Part shown: positions 1 through 10,167 of the stretch, piece by piece
Position numbering within the stretch: position 1 is the stretch's first letter
Layout of the letters: every line of letters begins with the position of its first letter
Assembly (NCBI RefSeq): GCF_001723175.1
Contig: NC_064653.1
Coordinates: 1,488,001 to 1,552,000, forward strand
Direction: 5' to 3'
Length of the DNA stretch: 64,000 nucleotides
Source: Penicillium oxalicum
Taxonomy: Eukaryota > Ascomycota > Eurotiomycetes > Eurotiales > Aspergillaceae
Program-made: the position numbers and the translations under genes
The notes under the pieces: model-generated
Told to the model about the DNA's origin: nothing
Seen by the model: the letters and a program-made list of their open reading frames with translations, nothing else
Databases searched by the model: none

Positions 1-59
1 GTGCTGCCACATTTCTCCAAATGCAATATCAGCTTGCTCCTCGAAGGACTCGCCTTTCC

Positions 60-2109
60 TCAAGCCCCATCTGCAGGAAGCCTCAGCTGCTGTGGAGGTG
101 GTGGCTGTCGCATCATAGGATGATACGGATTTGGAGCCACGGGAACAAGGGGAGGGGCCTCTTTTGCTCGACCTATAGGAACTGTTGCTCCAGGTGTGTT
201 GATCCAGCCCGGTTGAGTTCTTATGGCCTGCTTTGGCACCGTCTGGCCATAAGCAGTCCACATTGGAGTGGTTCCGGGAACATCTGGTCTGAGGGCCTGT
301 TGAACGTTTGCGATGGTTGGGATCACGTCGTTGAACCCCCTTTTCTGATTGAAAAACCAGGATCTGCCGGTCCCGTCGGGGCATGATCCCATGTACAACT
401 TGTAGCGTGGATATGGGCCGCTCAGTCGGGGTGGCCACGGCCAACTCGTGGACGCTGTATCATACACACCAACTGGGATCCAGTCCCACGCAGTCATCAA
501 CTGGCCCGTGTTGTCCGCCCTCATGTTGACTTCTACAGCCCTGAGGACTGTCAAGACTCCTGTACCACCACCGGCATTGATAAGCTGTATTGCACATAAC
601 ATCGGTGGCAAAAGAAGTACCGGGTGTCCCAAAATTTCCATGTCGAAGTCGTACATCGTTGTGACGGAAGACCCGGTGTCCTCGGTGAACATGAATTGCC
701 ACTCTGCGGGCTGATTGTAGGGACTTCGCACAGTCATGTACATCTAAACGATCAGCAAAAAGGAGTGAAGAGAGGAGAGTTAGTGTCGGCCAGCCTTCCA
801 ATCCAATTGCTTGATCAAGGCATGCATGACTGGGGAGATTGGGGAAGGGCTGCTTACATCTCGGAGCCATTCCCCTGGGGGTGGAAAAACCTCCTGTGTC
901 TGACAGACCATTTGCGGCAGAAGTTCCATCCCAAACAACTAGATGTCAATCAGACGAATACAAATTAGCATCATGCGCATCACGTTGCCATTCTCAAATT
1001 CGGAGAAATAGATCAAAATCTTTACTCACGCCCTCAACCCAGAACCCGCAGTGTCCCTTGGCCACCCTGTTGATTTCCAAAAACTCGAAATAATGGAATG
1101 GTCGTGGCTGGCAGAGTTGTTTGCCATACGACCAGTAAGTCACAAGCCCCAGGTGCCATCCTAACTCTCCGGACCGGTAGGCACGAATCAGCGCTTTTAT
1201 GTTGGCTCCAAGTGCGTGCTTATCCTCGCCTTTCGCCGCGATCTGTCGTTCCATCTCCTCCAACTGTCGAAGGCGCATGATGATTTTCCGATTGAGAGAG
1301 GGCGACGCCTTCTCTGCTTCAATCACGGCACTATAAGTTCATGATTTGTTGTCAGTTTGAACGCTCTCGCATGGTATCCAACCACGGAGGGCAGGTGGCT
1401 CACTCCATCTCGGCTTTGCGCGCTTCCAAAGCTTTCTTCTTAATCCGGAAGACATCTGGCAGGATCCTATTGGCGATTCGCTCATCACATCGTGCAATCT
1501 GTGCATTGAAGTCGCTGAAGAAAATGTTCGGTTAGTGTCATGATGCATTTTTGATTTTCATTTCTGTACATAAAAGCACTGGGTGAGGGGGAAAGTGATT
1601 TCCATATGACAGCCCGAGCCCTAATCCAAGAGGTGTGAAAGCTGAACATACTAAGGGTCCAAATCCGGGTCCTCGCAAGTCCATCCTACAGGAATAGCTG
1701 GATCATTCGGCTGGGTGATCGGTTCAGCCGGCGTTGGCCAGGTCTTTTTCGCTGGCCGTGGAGGAGGGGGTGGCGGCTGCCATTCTTGGAAATCCGCGTA
1801 GGATTGCGACAGTGGCAGGGTTGGTCGAGGTGGATATCTAACAAAATCCTTTGGTGCTTGTTCGTCTTTTGCATGACGGCCAGAGGAATTTGCCTCGTTA
1901 TTGATGGTTGCCAGTCTCGACTCCTTATAGAACCCAGGGGGCTTGCCCGCAGACGTGCGTGAGCTTGCACGAACCATGTCGGCAGCCAAGTTTCTCTGGA
2001 TGCGCAACAGATGACGATTGAGATGTGCCTGGCCTGAAGTTGTCTGACAAGCGAAGAAGCATGTTGAAATGTGAAATAAGTTCCTACTTATGCTTCTCTA
2101 CAGCCTCAC
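60..2109 (-). CDS. Conserved fungal protein of unknown function, multi-exon, 5' end unresolved
   Basis: I do not recognise a named family. Five exons join in frame on the minus strand: 2033-1652, 1515/1514-1404, 1330-1030, 938-858 and 743-60, with a TGA at 60-62. A further upstream exon ends near 2110 at a GTGAGG donor. The N-terminal part is helical and charged (a segment reading AHLNRHLLRIQRN). It is followed by a proline-rich stretch with a run of six prolines, a Lys/Glu-rich helical segment, and a C-terminal half rich in aromatic and proline residues that ends in a poly-proline tail. No signal peptide or membrane segment is visible. The joined part encodes about 519 residues. The true start is unclear because the open frame upstream of 2110 meets a stop near 2229 without an ATG, so at least one more 5' exon is likely. 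The coding call is fairly sure; the function is unknown. Confidence 0.6.
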
Positions 2110-2230
2110 GACCGAGTCCGGAGGATTCCAGCTCCCTTGATTTTTCTTTGTTTGATTGAAGGCCGATCAATTCTCGGCTTTGAAAGAAAAAGCGGCCCCC
2201 AAGTGCTTGGACTACTGGGACTTTCCGTCA

Positions 2231-4220
2231 CTTCGATACATTCCATAGATCTCTTGATTTTGAGGCTTGAGGACTGCGGGTCTCTCAGATGTCTCTGGGG
2301 GTGTCGGTTGGTGAGAACAACACTTCTTTAATCAAATCCTGGAGGGCTTACCTGACTCGCCGGTTCGTTCCCTAAGGCTTCAATCTCTTAGAGAGTTGGC
2401 CATGCACAGCCTGTATGTCATGCACTCTGAATCAAACAGCTGAAGATTCTGGTGAAAATAGAAAAAGATTGAAGAAAAAAAAGTTCGCGAAAGCGTAGAG
2501 TTGTAGAAGCCTGTCTCTCTAGATTGACACACATGAAGTAGCTCTGACCTTGTCATATTTGTAGTACCTGCGCCAATTCTTCGAGGGTGCATTCTCACGG
2601 AAATCGAGGGCTCAGTTCACTTAATACACGAGACTCTCTTTGAAACGACAACTCAAAGAATGAAATAATTCATTGAGACTGGGATCAATGATCTCGCTGC
2701 CTCGTCATGTCAGGCGTGACACCGCATCAACTTACCGAGTACCCGGCATCTGCTGGAATAATTGACCGGGGGCTCTTTCGATGGAAGCCAAGCCTCTTTG
2801 GCCCAAAAAAAAGGTCAACCCTTTGTCAAATCCGACACTAGTGATACCGCGTTGCTGAAAATTGCACTTTTTACCTTTGATTGTAGCTCTTTCGGTGGGA
2901 ATTCAATGCACCATCTCGAGGCATGTCGGCTCTTCCTATCATACCGAAGCAGAATTCGGTAAGCGTTGGATTGTTCACCCACTAATCCGTAGCATGCTCC
3001 ATGTGGACCGCGAGATGCGAGTGACTAGGGTTGACTGTTCGACCAGACAGCATTCGGTCCAGACAGACAACAGCACTGCCCAAGACTTGATTCATTGGAG
3101 GCCCATTCTAGTGACAAACTCGCTTTCCACGGGGACTGGTGGATATAGTGACTTTGATCTGATCGAGACAGTACTACCAGAACGATCGAGGAGGCATTGG
3201 GGAAGAACAAGAATAGGGAGAACAACGTCAACAACAAAAGATGTCATGAAAGCGGTCGATGAAGGAAGGGTCCTTGAGCCAATCCGGATAATTCTCCAAA
3301 GTCAGCTGATCGACGATGGAAGTGGATTTGATTTAAGGCTCCGAACCCAGACCACCTTACTTGATAGTGGTGCGAAGACTTTACCTTTTACCAACAACAA
3401 AAGAGTCAGAGCTCACATATCAAAACTCTTGTATATACGTGTGCTAGTGTAGCATAATGATGAAATACTCCTCCTGCCCCCCAACGGACGAAAAGTCGAG
3501 AACTCCCATCCCTCGCTCATTCAATACCCCGAGTCCATTTCCGAACAGACTTCCGCTGCAGTCCAATTGCCCTTCCAATAACGAAGTCTTTCATTCATGA
3601 TGACTTTGTTTACCCTTGTGGAGTGCCGAGACATTATAGAAACTTCAGGAAACTAAAATGACTCTAAACAATCAATAACGACGATATCAATTCCGTAGAG
3701 ATCACGCGCCTCCAATGTGGGTCTTTCAAGTGGTCTGCAACCTGTGTGTGTCAGTGGTTCTTTCCTACACACTGACATCAGGAAGAAGGAATATCTTTGG
3801 GTTTTTTGACCAAAGGAAATCAAGTTCAGAGACTCAGTCCTTACCTAAAAGTCTTGTTCTATGATTAAGCAAGTATCGGAGACGTCATTACAGCTATCCG
3901 CGCATGAGGTAATAAAATGTTCAATCAGCGAGTATGAGATTGGTTCAGATGGAGCATATGGCTGTTATGCAAGGAGGAATATTCCTGAAAAATCGACAAC
4001 GTAGGGCAGGAAGCCTCAACAATGAAGAAAGAGAGAACTTCAAAAGGGAAATCCGAAGAGACAGCGGGGAGAGCCCTGGGTGCACAACATAGAAAAGTTG
4101 AGAGCATGCTAATAGGAAGAAAGTAGTAATAGTGAGAAAGCCAGTGGGTTAGCACAGCAACCACGAAATGATCCAGGATTGAGGAAGGATCGCAATACAC
4201 GCAGATGCATGGCCTGAAGA
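2231..4220. other. About 2 kb intergenic region without a convincing gene
   Basis: This stretch lies between the 5' end of the first gene and the 3' end of SYF1. It holds one long plus-strand open frame (2862-3452, 196 codons) that resembles no family I know and has no clear splice or promoter context. I see no tRNA, transposon ends or large repeat here. Confidence 0.5.
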
Positions 4221-7006
4221 CTAATCATCCATATCATCGTCAAGATCAATGGCGTCTGGATTCGCCGGCGGGGCAGGTTGTTCTTTGCCTGAAGCTGGAG
4301 GGCGATTACCCCCTTCAGGTCCGGTGCTAGCAGCGACAAAGCCCACAGGAGCACGAGCCTCACGCTCAAGCGCAGCCATCGCGTCGGCACGCTCTGTGTC
4401 CTCATCGCCATGCCCACCCGCATCTGGCTGGGTACGCTGCTGGCTGCGAGCGATGGCCTGCGAAGCGATAAAGTTGACATCGGTGCTATTACAAAAGGTT
4501 AGCAAATCAAATGTCTGTCAAAATGCGATCAATGAGCCTGTCTTACTTGTATTGAGCCTGGACACTTCTCTTGATACGGAGCATCTCCTTGAAAGTGTCC
4601 TCATTACCATGCTGCACTTCGAAAGCTTCCCATTTCTGCCAGAAGGGCGCATTGGTTCGAGGATCACAGAACTGAGATGCATGGCCATAGATGGCTCGCG
4701 CCCGATCAATTTCACCAAGTCGGCGCTCCATCTCGGCAAATTTGAGGCACATTTCTTTGGCCTCCTGGTCGGGCAAGGCGGCGACAGCTCGCTCGTAGAT
4801 TGGTCGAGTGGAAGTGAGACCAAAGTTAGAGGCAGATTTGGTGATGTAAAATTCAAACATCTCAAACCGGTCCTCATCAGACACCTCTCGCGTCGCTCGC
4901 TCATAGATGCGCATCGCGTGTCGAGCAAGTCCTCGCTCCTCCTCCAGGTTACCATACATCAGGTAGAGAGGTTTGGCAAATTTTGGCGGGCATCCATCCA
5001 GGGCTTGCTCGAAGAGATCACGAAGGCGTTCAATGCCAATCTTGCGGTCCACGGCTTTTGTGAGGTACAGATTCCATAATTCGAAGGCGACCGGATAGCT
5101 GAAAAGATCCAGTCCCCGCTCGTAGATCTTGAATGAGTCTTCGAAGTAGTTATTCTCCTCCAACAGATTGGCGTAATTCACCACGGTCTGGGGAGTAGCA
5201 ATGCGCAGTTCAAAAATGCGCTCGTAGACCTTCCGGGTCTCTTCCAACGAGGAAACACTTTCGACAAGGTCAACATAGAAACTCCATAGCTTCCAGCTCT
5301 TGTGGACCCGTTGTTGTGGTGAGAGAGTCTCGTCAAAGTAATCCACAGTAGATTTTTTCGGTGCTTGAGTTGCCTTGGCCATAATATCAACGGCTCTGTC
5401 AAAGTTCTCAGCGCGAAGTTCCATCTCCGCCCACTCACACCAGGTCTCTGCCAGTTCAGCGACGGATTTGAAGGGAACCTTGACAGCTTTCTCAAAGATG
5501 ACCCTTGCAGTATCCAGGTCTTTCCCTTCTTCATAAAGTTTGGCATAATTGACCCAGAGCTCCGAGAACTTGCCATGCGCCTTCTTCGGGTTGATTGCCG
5601 CGATAGCGGCTGTGTAGGTGTTGACGGCTTCTTGCTTATTGTCACCCCACAGAGCCACTCGCTTCTCCCACTCGATCACGTTGTGTGGATTCTGTCGCAA
5701 GAGGACATCGTTGACAAGGAATGGACGTCGGTCCATCAGCTGCTCAAACCTCAACATGCGAAGATCGAGGTCAAAATCGGCTTCCTCGTCGACCTTGCCT
5801 TTTTCTGAACGCACAGCAGCAGCATCCATGAGATTACCGATAATTGACTCCTCAAACTCGACGTAGGTATCGAATATCAAAGTGAAGTCACGGACTGTCA
5901 TCACAGTAGTGATCCCTTCTTCGAACACGTCACGGGCCTTTTCAAAGCTACCCTTGGTGATCCAGTAAGTGGCAAGACCAGCCCATAATTTTCCTCGCTG
6001 GTCCGCAAATTTTTCGATTCCGCTGCGGAGAATCGCATCCACGTCAATGCCAATATGAGGCCCAGTTTCAATCTTTTTGGCCTTGGACACCAGAAGATCG
6101 ACCATCTCCGTCCACAACTGGAAATTGCTTTTGCCATTCTTGGACTGGAATCGTTGATTGTCCAAAATTTCCATGTACACCTTAATGGCATCCGTGTATT
6201 GTCCCATCTCGACCAGCACATCGATGTAATCTTCTGCGTTTTCAGGGTGGATTTGCATGTATCGAGCCCAGATCTTGACTGCAGTAGGGCCAGATACAGA
6301 TCGTGCGAATCCCTTGAAGAGTCGCCAAATTCGGTTGTGCTGGGTGACAGGCAATGCGCGGAGAGCGCGATCAAATGTTCGTCGAGTGTGTGTAACCAAA
6401 GGCTGGAGAAGTAGGAATGACAAGTACATCTCCCAGATGCGAGGCATCTTATTCAAAAGGACCAACGCTTGTTCGAACAAAGCATTAACTTTGACGTACT
6501 CGGCACGGTAGACAACTGGGTTTCGACCTTTTAGGTGCTTCGTCCGGAATTCTAGATACTGAAAAGTAGGATCAAGTCAGTAAATCATGCAATCTCGTAA
6601 ACGCTGTCGATATGACACCACTCACCATTTTCCACAACTTGTATGATCGTGGCAGCTTGCGGCATGCTCGCTCCATGACCTATATTAAAATTGGATGTCA
6701 GCACTGCGCGGTGGAAGAGAGAACAAGGAAGTCGACTTACAAAAGCTTGTTCGTAAAGTGTGCCATTTTGTTGCTTGAATTCAATGTACGCAAGCCATGG
6801 CTTGACACTGCCTGCATCACGCAGCAAATCCTGTTCATAGACCGTGTCCTGGTCTGTCTATTTGGGTGAATACATGTCAGCATCAACGCTGAATTTAGGG
6901 TGCAGAAGATACCTACAATCAGGTAGAAGTCAGGCTGGGACGCAGATGGCCGATCCATCTCTGCGTGCTGCCGGTGCGATCTCGGGGGCAAAAGCGTCCC
7001 TGGCAT
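4221..7006 (-). CDS. syf1: Pre-mRNA-splicing factor SYF1 (NineTeen complex HAT-repeat protein)
   Basis: SYF1/Cwf3 (XAB2 in animals) is a scaffold of the Prp19-associated complex in the spliceosome. Five exons (7006-6917, 6857-6741, 6679-6626, 6558-4547, 4485-4221) sum to 2538 nt and encode 845 residues, about the usual length. The protein is almost entirely tandem HAT/TPR helical repeats. Recognisable family segments are YEQDLLRDAGSVKPWLAYIE near residues 36-55, the MERACRKLPRSYKLWKMYLE repeat, and EERGLARHAMRIYERATREV in the C-terminal half. The last exon is a low-complexity Ala/Pro/Glu tail ending in acidic residues (DLDDDMDD). The start at 7006 gives MPGTLLPP; an in-frame Met 16 codons later is an alternative. 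The gene is divergent from VMA8, 245 bp away. Confidence 0.96.
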
Positions 7007-7137
7007 TGCGCCACTCTATTTGAGCGAGATTTAATCACGCGCAGCAAAGGTTCAATGTGAAAATATCGTCGTCGTGGAGCGCATGAGCTCGTGCGCGTCT
7101 GTTTGAGGGACGGAAATGCGGCAATCGTCGCATCAGT

Positions 7138-7147
7138 ATCACGTGAT
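7138..7147. promoter_or_regulatory. Palindromic E-box ATCACGTGAT in the SYF1/VMA8 shared promoter
   Basis: A perfect ten-base palindrome containing CACGTG lies in the 245-bp region between the divergent SYF1 and VMA8 starts, about 105 bp upstream of the VMA8 ATG. CACGTG is the core site of bHLH factors (Cbf1-type in fungi). That it is used here is inference. Confidence 0.4.
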
Positions 7148-7251
7148 AATATACGCAGAGAGTGGGCGGTGGAGCTTTATCGGCACGAGCGTCATATCAA
7201 TGTGGCAGCACCACGCCGCCAAGTCGACATTAGGGATCATAAGCTGCCATC

Positions 7252-8448
7252 ATGTCGGGTGCAGTTGTAAGTGGATCTTTTTTTTGCATCTGACGAACAG
7301 TGAATTAAGCTGACTCCGACAAAAAGGGCCGTGAGCCTGTCTTTCCGACTCGCCAGTCGCTGGGGTTGATGAAGAGCAAACTGAAGGGGGCGGAGACGGG
7401 CCACAGCTTGCTTAAACGTAAGAGTGAAGCTTTGACAAAGTAAGTTCCTATGTCCGAAACCCATGAGCTGAGCTTCACTGACCTCTTGCTCCTTCTCAGA
7501 CGTTTCCGGGGTATGATACACCCATGAACATTCCCCGCACTTCTCCGCATCCCCGCCGAAGCTGATTGAAGAGGACAGAGATCACACGCCGGATCGATGA
7601 GGCAAAGCGCAAGATGGGCCGGGTGATGCAGATTGCCGCTTTCTCTCTCGCTGAAGTGAGCTATGCTGTCGGTGGAGATATCGGGTACCAAGTGCAAGAG
7701 TCAGCCAAGCAAGCTCGATTCCGAGTTCGAGCCAAGCAAGAGAACGTTTCGGGTGTATTCCTTCCGCAATTCGAGAGTTATACTCAGGAAGGCGTCAATG
7801 ACTTTGCCTTGACTGGACTCGGAAAGGGAGGACAGCAGATTCAGCGATGCAGGGAGACTTATGCGCGGGCTGTGGAGACATTGGTCGAATTAGCCAGTCT
7901 TCAGGTATGTCATACAATGATAGAGTGGGCGATTTCTTTTTAACCATACTAGACCGCATTCTTGATCCTGGATGAGGTGATCAAAGTCGTCAACCGAAGA
8001 GGTAAGCCGGGCTCAAGTGCGTTGCAATCTATCTATTTGCACTAACTAACATCCTTGTTCGGATAGTTAATGCAATGTAAGCCGCCGATATGTGAGCCAC
8101 AAGATATTTCCGAATGATTTCTAACCATTCACAGTGAGCACGTTATCATTCCTCGGACTGAGAACACGATCAAATGTATGTGGCATCTCTATGCCAGCTT
8201 TTGAATCCTTAGAAACTCACACTATTACAGACATCAATTCCGAGCTCGACGAACTTGATCGTGAAGAGTTCTACCGCCTCAAGAAAGTCTCTGGTAAGAA
8301 GCAGAGAGATACCGCCGCAGCCGATGCCGAAATTCTTGCGGCCCGAAAGAAGCAGGAGGCTGAAGAAGCGGCTGGTGGCGCTGCACCTGCGGAGCCAGAT
8401 GCTCCCGACGTTCTCGGGGAGAATGAGGACAACGATGTCATTTTCTAA
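7252..8448 (+). CDS. vma8: V-type proton ATPase subunit D (VMA8)
   Basis: Subunit D is the central rotor stalk of the V1 sector, coupling ATP hydrolysis to proton pumping into vacuoles and other acidic compartments. Eight exons (7252-7266, 7327-7439, 7500-7510, 7579-7904, 7953-8001, 8067-8076, 8135-8175, 8231-8448) total 783 nt and encode 260 residues, normal for the family. The start reads MSGAVGREPVFPTRQSLGLM. Family hallmarks include LKGAETGHSLLKRKSEALT, ITRRIDEAKRKMG, VSYAVGGDIGYQVQE and EHVIIPRTENTIKYINSELD. The C-terminus is a Lys/Glu coiled coil followed by an acidic Ala/Pro-rich tail. Two exons are only 11 and 10 nt long. It shares its promoter region with SYF1 and ends 333 bp from the convergent snRNP gene. 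Confidence 0.97.
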
Positions 8449-8781
8449 ACCCTGCCTGCCATCATTTCCGCTTGTTTGATCAGAAACGACTTGAAATCTC
8501 TGAGTATTGTCTTTGACTCATTTGTGTATTACGATATATTGCATCTATTCTATATGAGAATTACGTCTTGAATTGGCGTTGGGTTCTGGAAATATACTCA
8601 AAAGCGCTTCCGGTAATGTTTGGGGGCTTCTCGGGAAATTGGAATCAGCGCCAGCGAATCCTGGAAATTCTGCTTATTGACAAGCCTTTGCGCCAAGATT
8701 AACGCGATATAACGTGTGAGCCATCATATCAGCAGAACGTAATTGATTTTCAGATCCAAGATGCCGTAAGCACGGCGACAA
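8449..8781. other. Convergent 3' intergenic region
   Basis: These 333 bp lie between the VMA8 stop (+) and the stop of the two-RRM protein (-). They presumably hold both 3' untranslated regions; I see no other feature. Confidence 0.6.
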
Positions 8782-9766
8782 TCACTGTCTTTGGTATGTA
8801 ACACGAATGGGTTTGTTCTGCTCGCCCATCGCCATGCCCGAAGTAGCCTCCTTGGCGCTGATGGCACCTGCTTCGGTCTCGTACTCAACAAACGCGATAC
8901 CTTTGCGACCAGGCACCAGACGGACTTCCTGGAAGCCTTCGAAACGACCAAAGACTTCGGAAAGACTCTCCTGGCTGGCATCGTCGGGTAATTCGCGCAG
9001 GAACAGGATCTTGTTGGGCGGCAGATACTCGTCGGGGACCACTGCAGCTGCAGCACCTGTAGTCGGCTTGAGGCCTGCTCCCTTTGTTGTCTTGGCTGGA
9101 CGCGCAACATCCGCCGCCGCGGCGGCGGGACGTTTGAGCTTCTTCTGAGCTTCGAGTGCTTCCTGGGCTTGTTTCCGCTCTGGACAGTTTGTTGGTCATA
9201 TTAGCATAAGAAGAGAAGAAGGGCTCAAGGAAAGAAAGAGAAGGGATGGCAGTCTTTTCACGTACCTTTCTCGGCTAGACGTCGTCGTTTGTGAGCCTCG
9301 AGCTCTTCATTTCCTCCCTCGCGAAGAACCGTCGCGTCACTCTTGGTCTTTGCATAGTCGAGAACCATGGGCTTATCAAAGAGCTCGAAGCCATTGACCT
9401 CCTCAATGGCGCGGGTGGCACCCTCAACACTATCAAAAACAATGAATGCCTGTCCTTTGGCTTTCAGGTTCTTTTTGGCAACGATCTCGACCACGTTGCC
9501 AAACTCTGAGAAAATCTCTTCCAGCGCAACTTTGAGTTGTTCAATCTTGATGCGCTCCTCTAGATTCCGAACCTATTCTCAGTGCAATGAATATGTCAGT
9601 CTATGGGCAGCGCACAGATTGAAGAGCGCGGAAGGGGGCGAGCTCATTCGTCGAACATACGTAGACTCTGTGGAAAGACAGTCAGCATTTGAATCATATG
9701 GGACAGTGGCTCAACTTACGTGGAGTTTGGGGGGACGGTCCCCGTTGTATCATTTGTGGCAGCCAT
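8782..9766 (-). CDS. U1A/U2B''-type small nuclear ribonucleoprotein with two RRMs
   Basis: This family binds stem-loops of U1 or U2 snRNA in the spliceosome. Four exons (9766-9720, 9667-9661, 9572-9266, 9179-8782) sum to 759 nt and give 252 residues. RRM1 begins at about residue 17 with the RNP2 motif VYVRNL and continues through RNP1-like GQAFIVFDS. RRM2, at about residues 175-250, has ILFLREL as RNP2 and GIAFVEYE as RNP1. The linker is Ala/Lys-rich with a charged KRRRLAEK segment. The two-RRM layout with the second RRM at the extreme C-terminus fits U1A/U2B''; the sequence alone does not tell me whether it serves U1, U2 or both. The second exon has only 7 nt and encodes part of RNP2. Confidence 0.9.
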
Positions 9767-9919
9767 GGTTACAAGTGTGTTGAAATGGCACTGAAGCAGC
9801 AAATGCGGAGATTCTGGACTGCCGCGGAGGTCTCGTTCAGAAAATCGACCGTCAATCCTGAGTGAGGCTGTCTGATTGAGATACATAATGTTGAAAAATG
9901 ATTTGCTTTCCATCAACTA

Positions 9920-9990
9920 GCATCATTGGTCTAGTGGTAGAATTCGTCGTTGCCATCGACGAGGCCCGTGTTCGATTCACGGATGATGCA
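9920..9990 (+). tRNA. tRNA-Gly (anticodon GCC)
   Basis: A 71-nt cloverleaf. Acceptor stem GCATCAT (9920-9926) pairs with ATGATGC (9983-9989), with discriminator A at 9990. The D-loop carries TGGTCTAGTGG (A box). The anticodon loop TTGCCAT sits on a CGTCG/CGACG stem, and the T arm CCGTG-TTCGATT-CACGG contains the B box. No intron. The gene lies between the snRNP gene and the tubulin cofactor D gene. Confidence 0.97.
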
Positions 9991-9995
9991 ATTTC

Positions 9996-10001
9996 TTTTT
10001 T
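9996..10001 (+). terminator. RNA polymerase III T-run terminator
   Basis: Six consecutive T residues start six bases after the tRNA-Gly 3' end, the normal pol III termination signal. Confidence 0.75.
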
Positions 10002-10167
10002 GCGTCCCCCCTTTTTCTAGGGCTTAAGAGATGGGCAGAACAGAACCACTTGTGGAGACATGAGTGGAACACCATTTTTCATGGGCACGTTGATCTTGAT
10101 CAAGACAGTACAAAGTCCAGGTGTTATGAGAACTGAATCTTTTGATTGAGTGTGCTTATAATAATTC

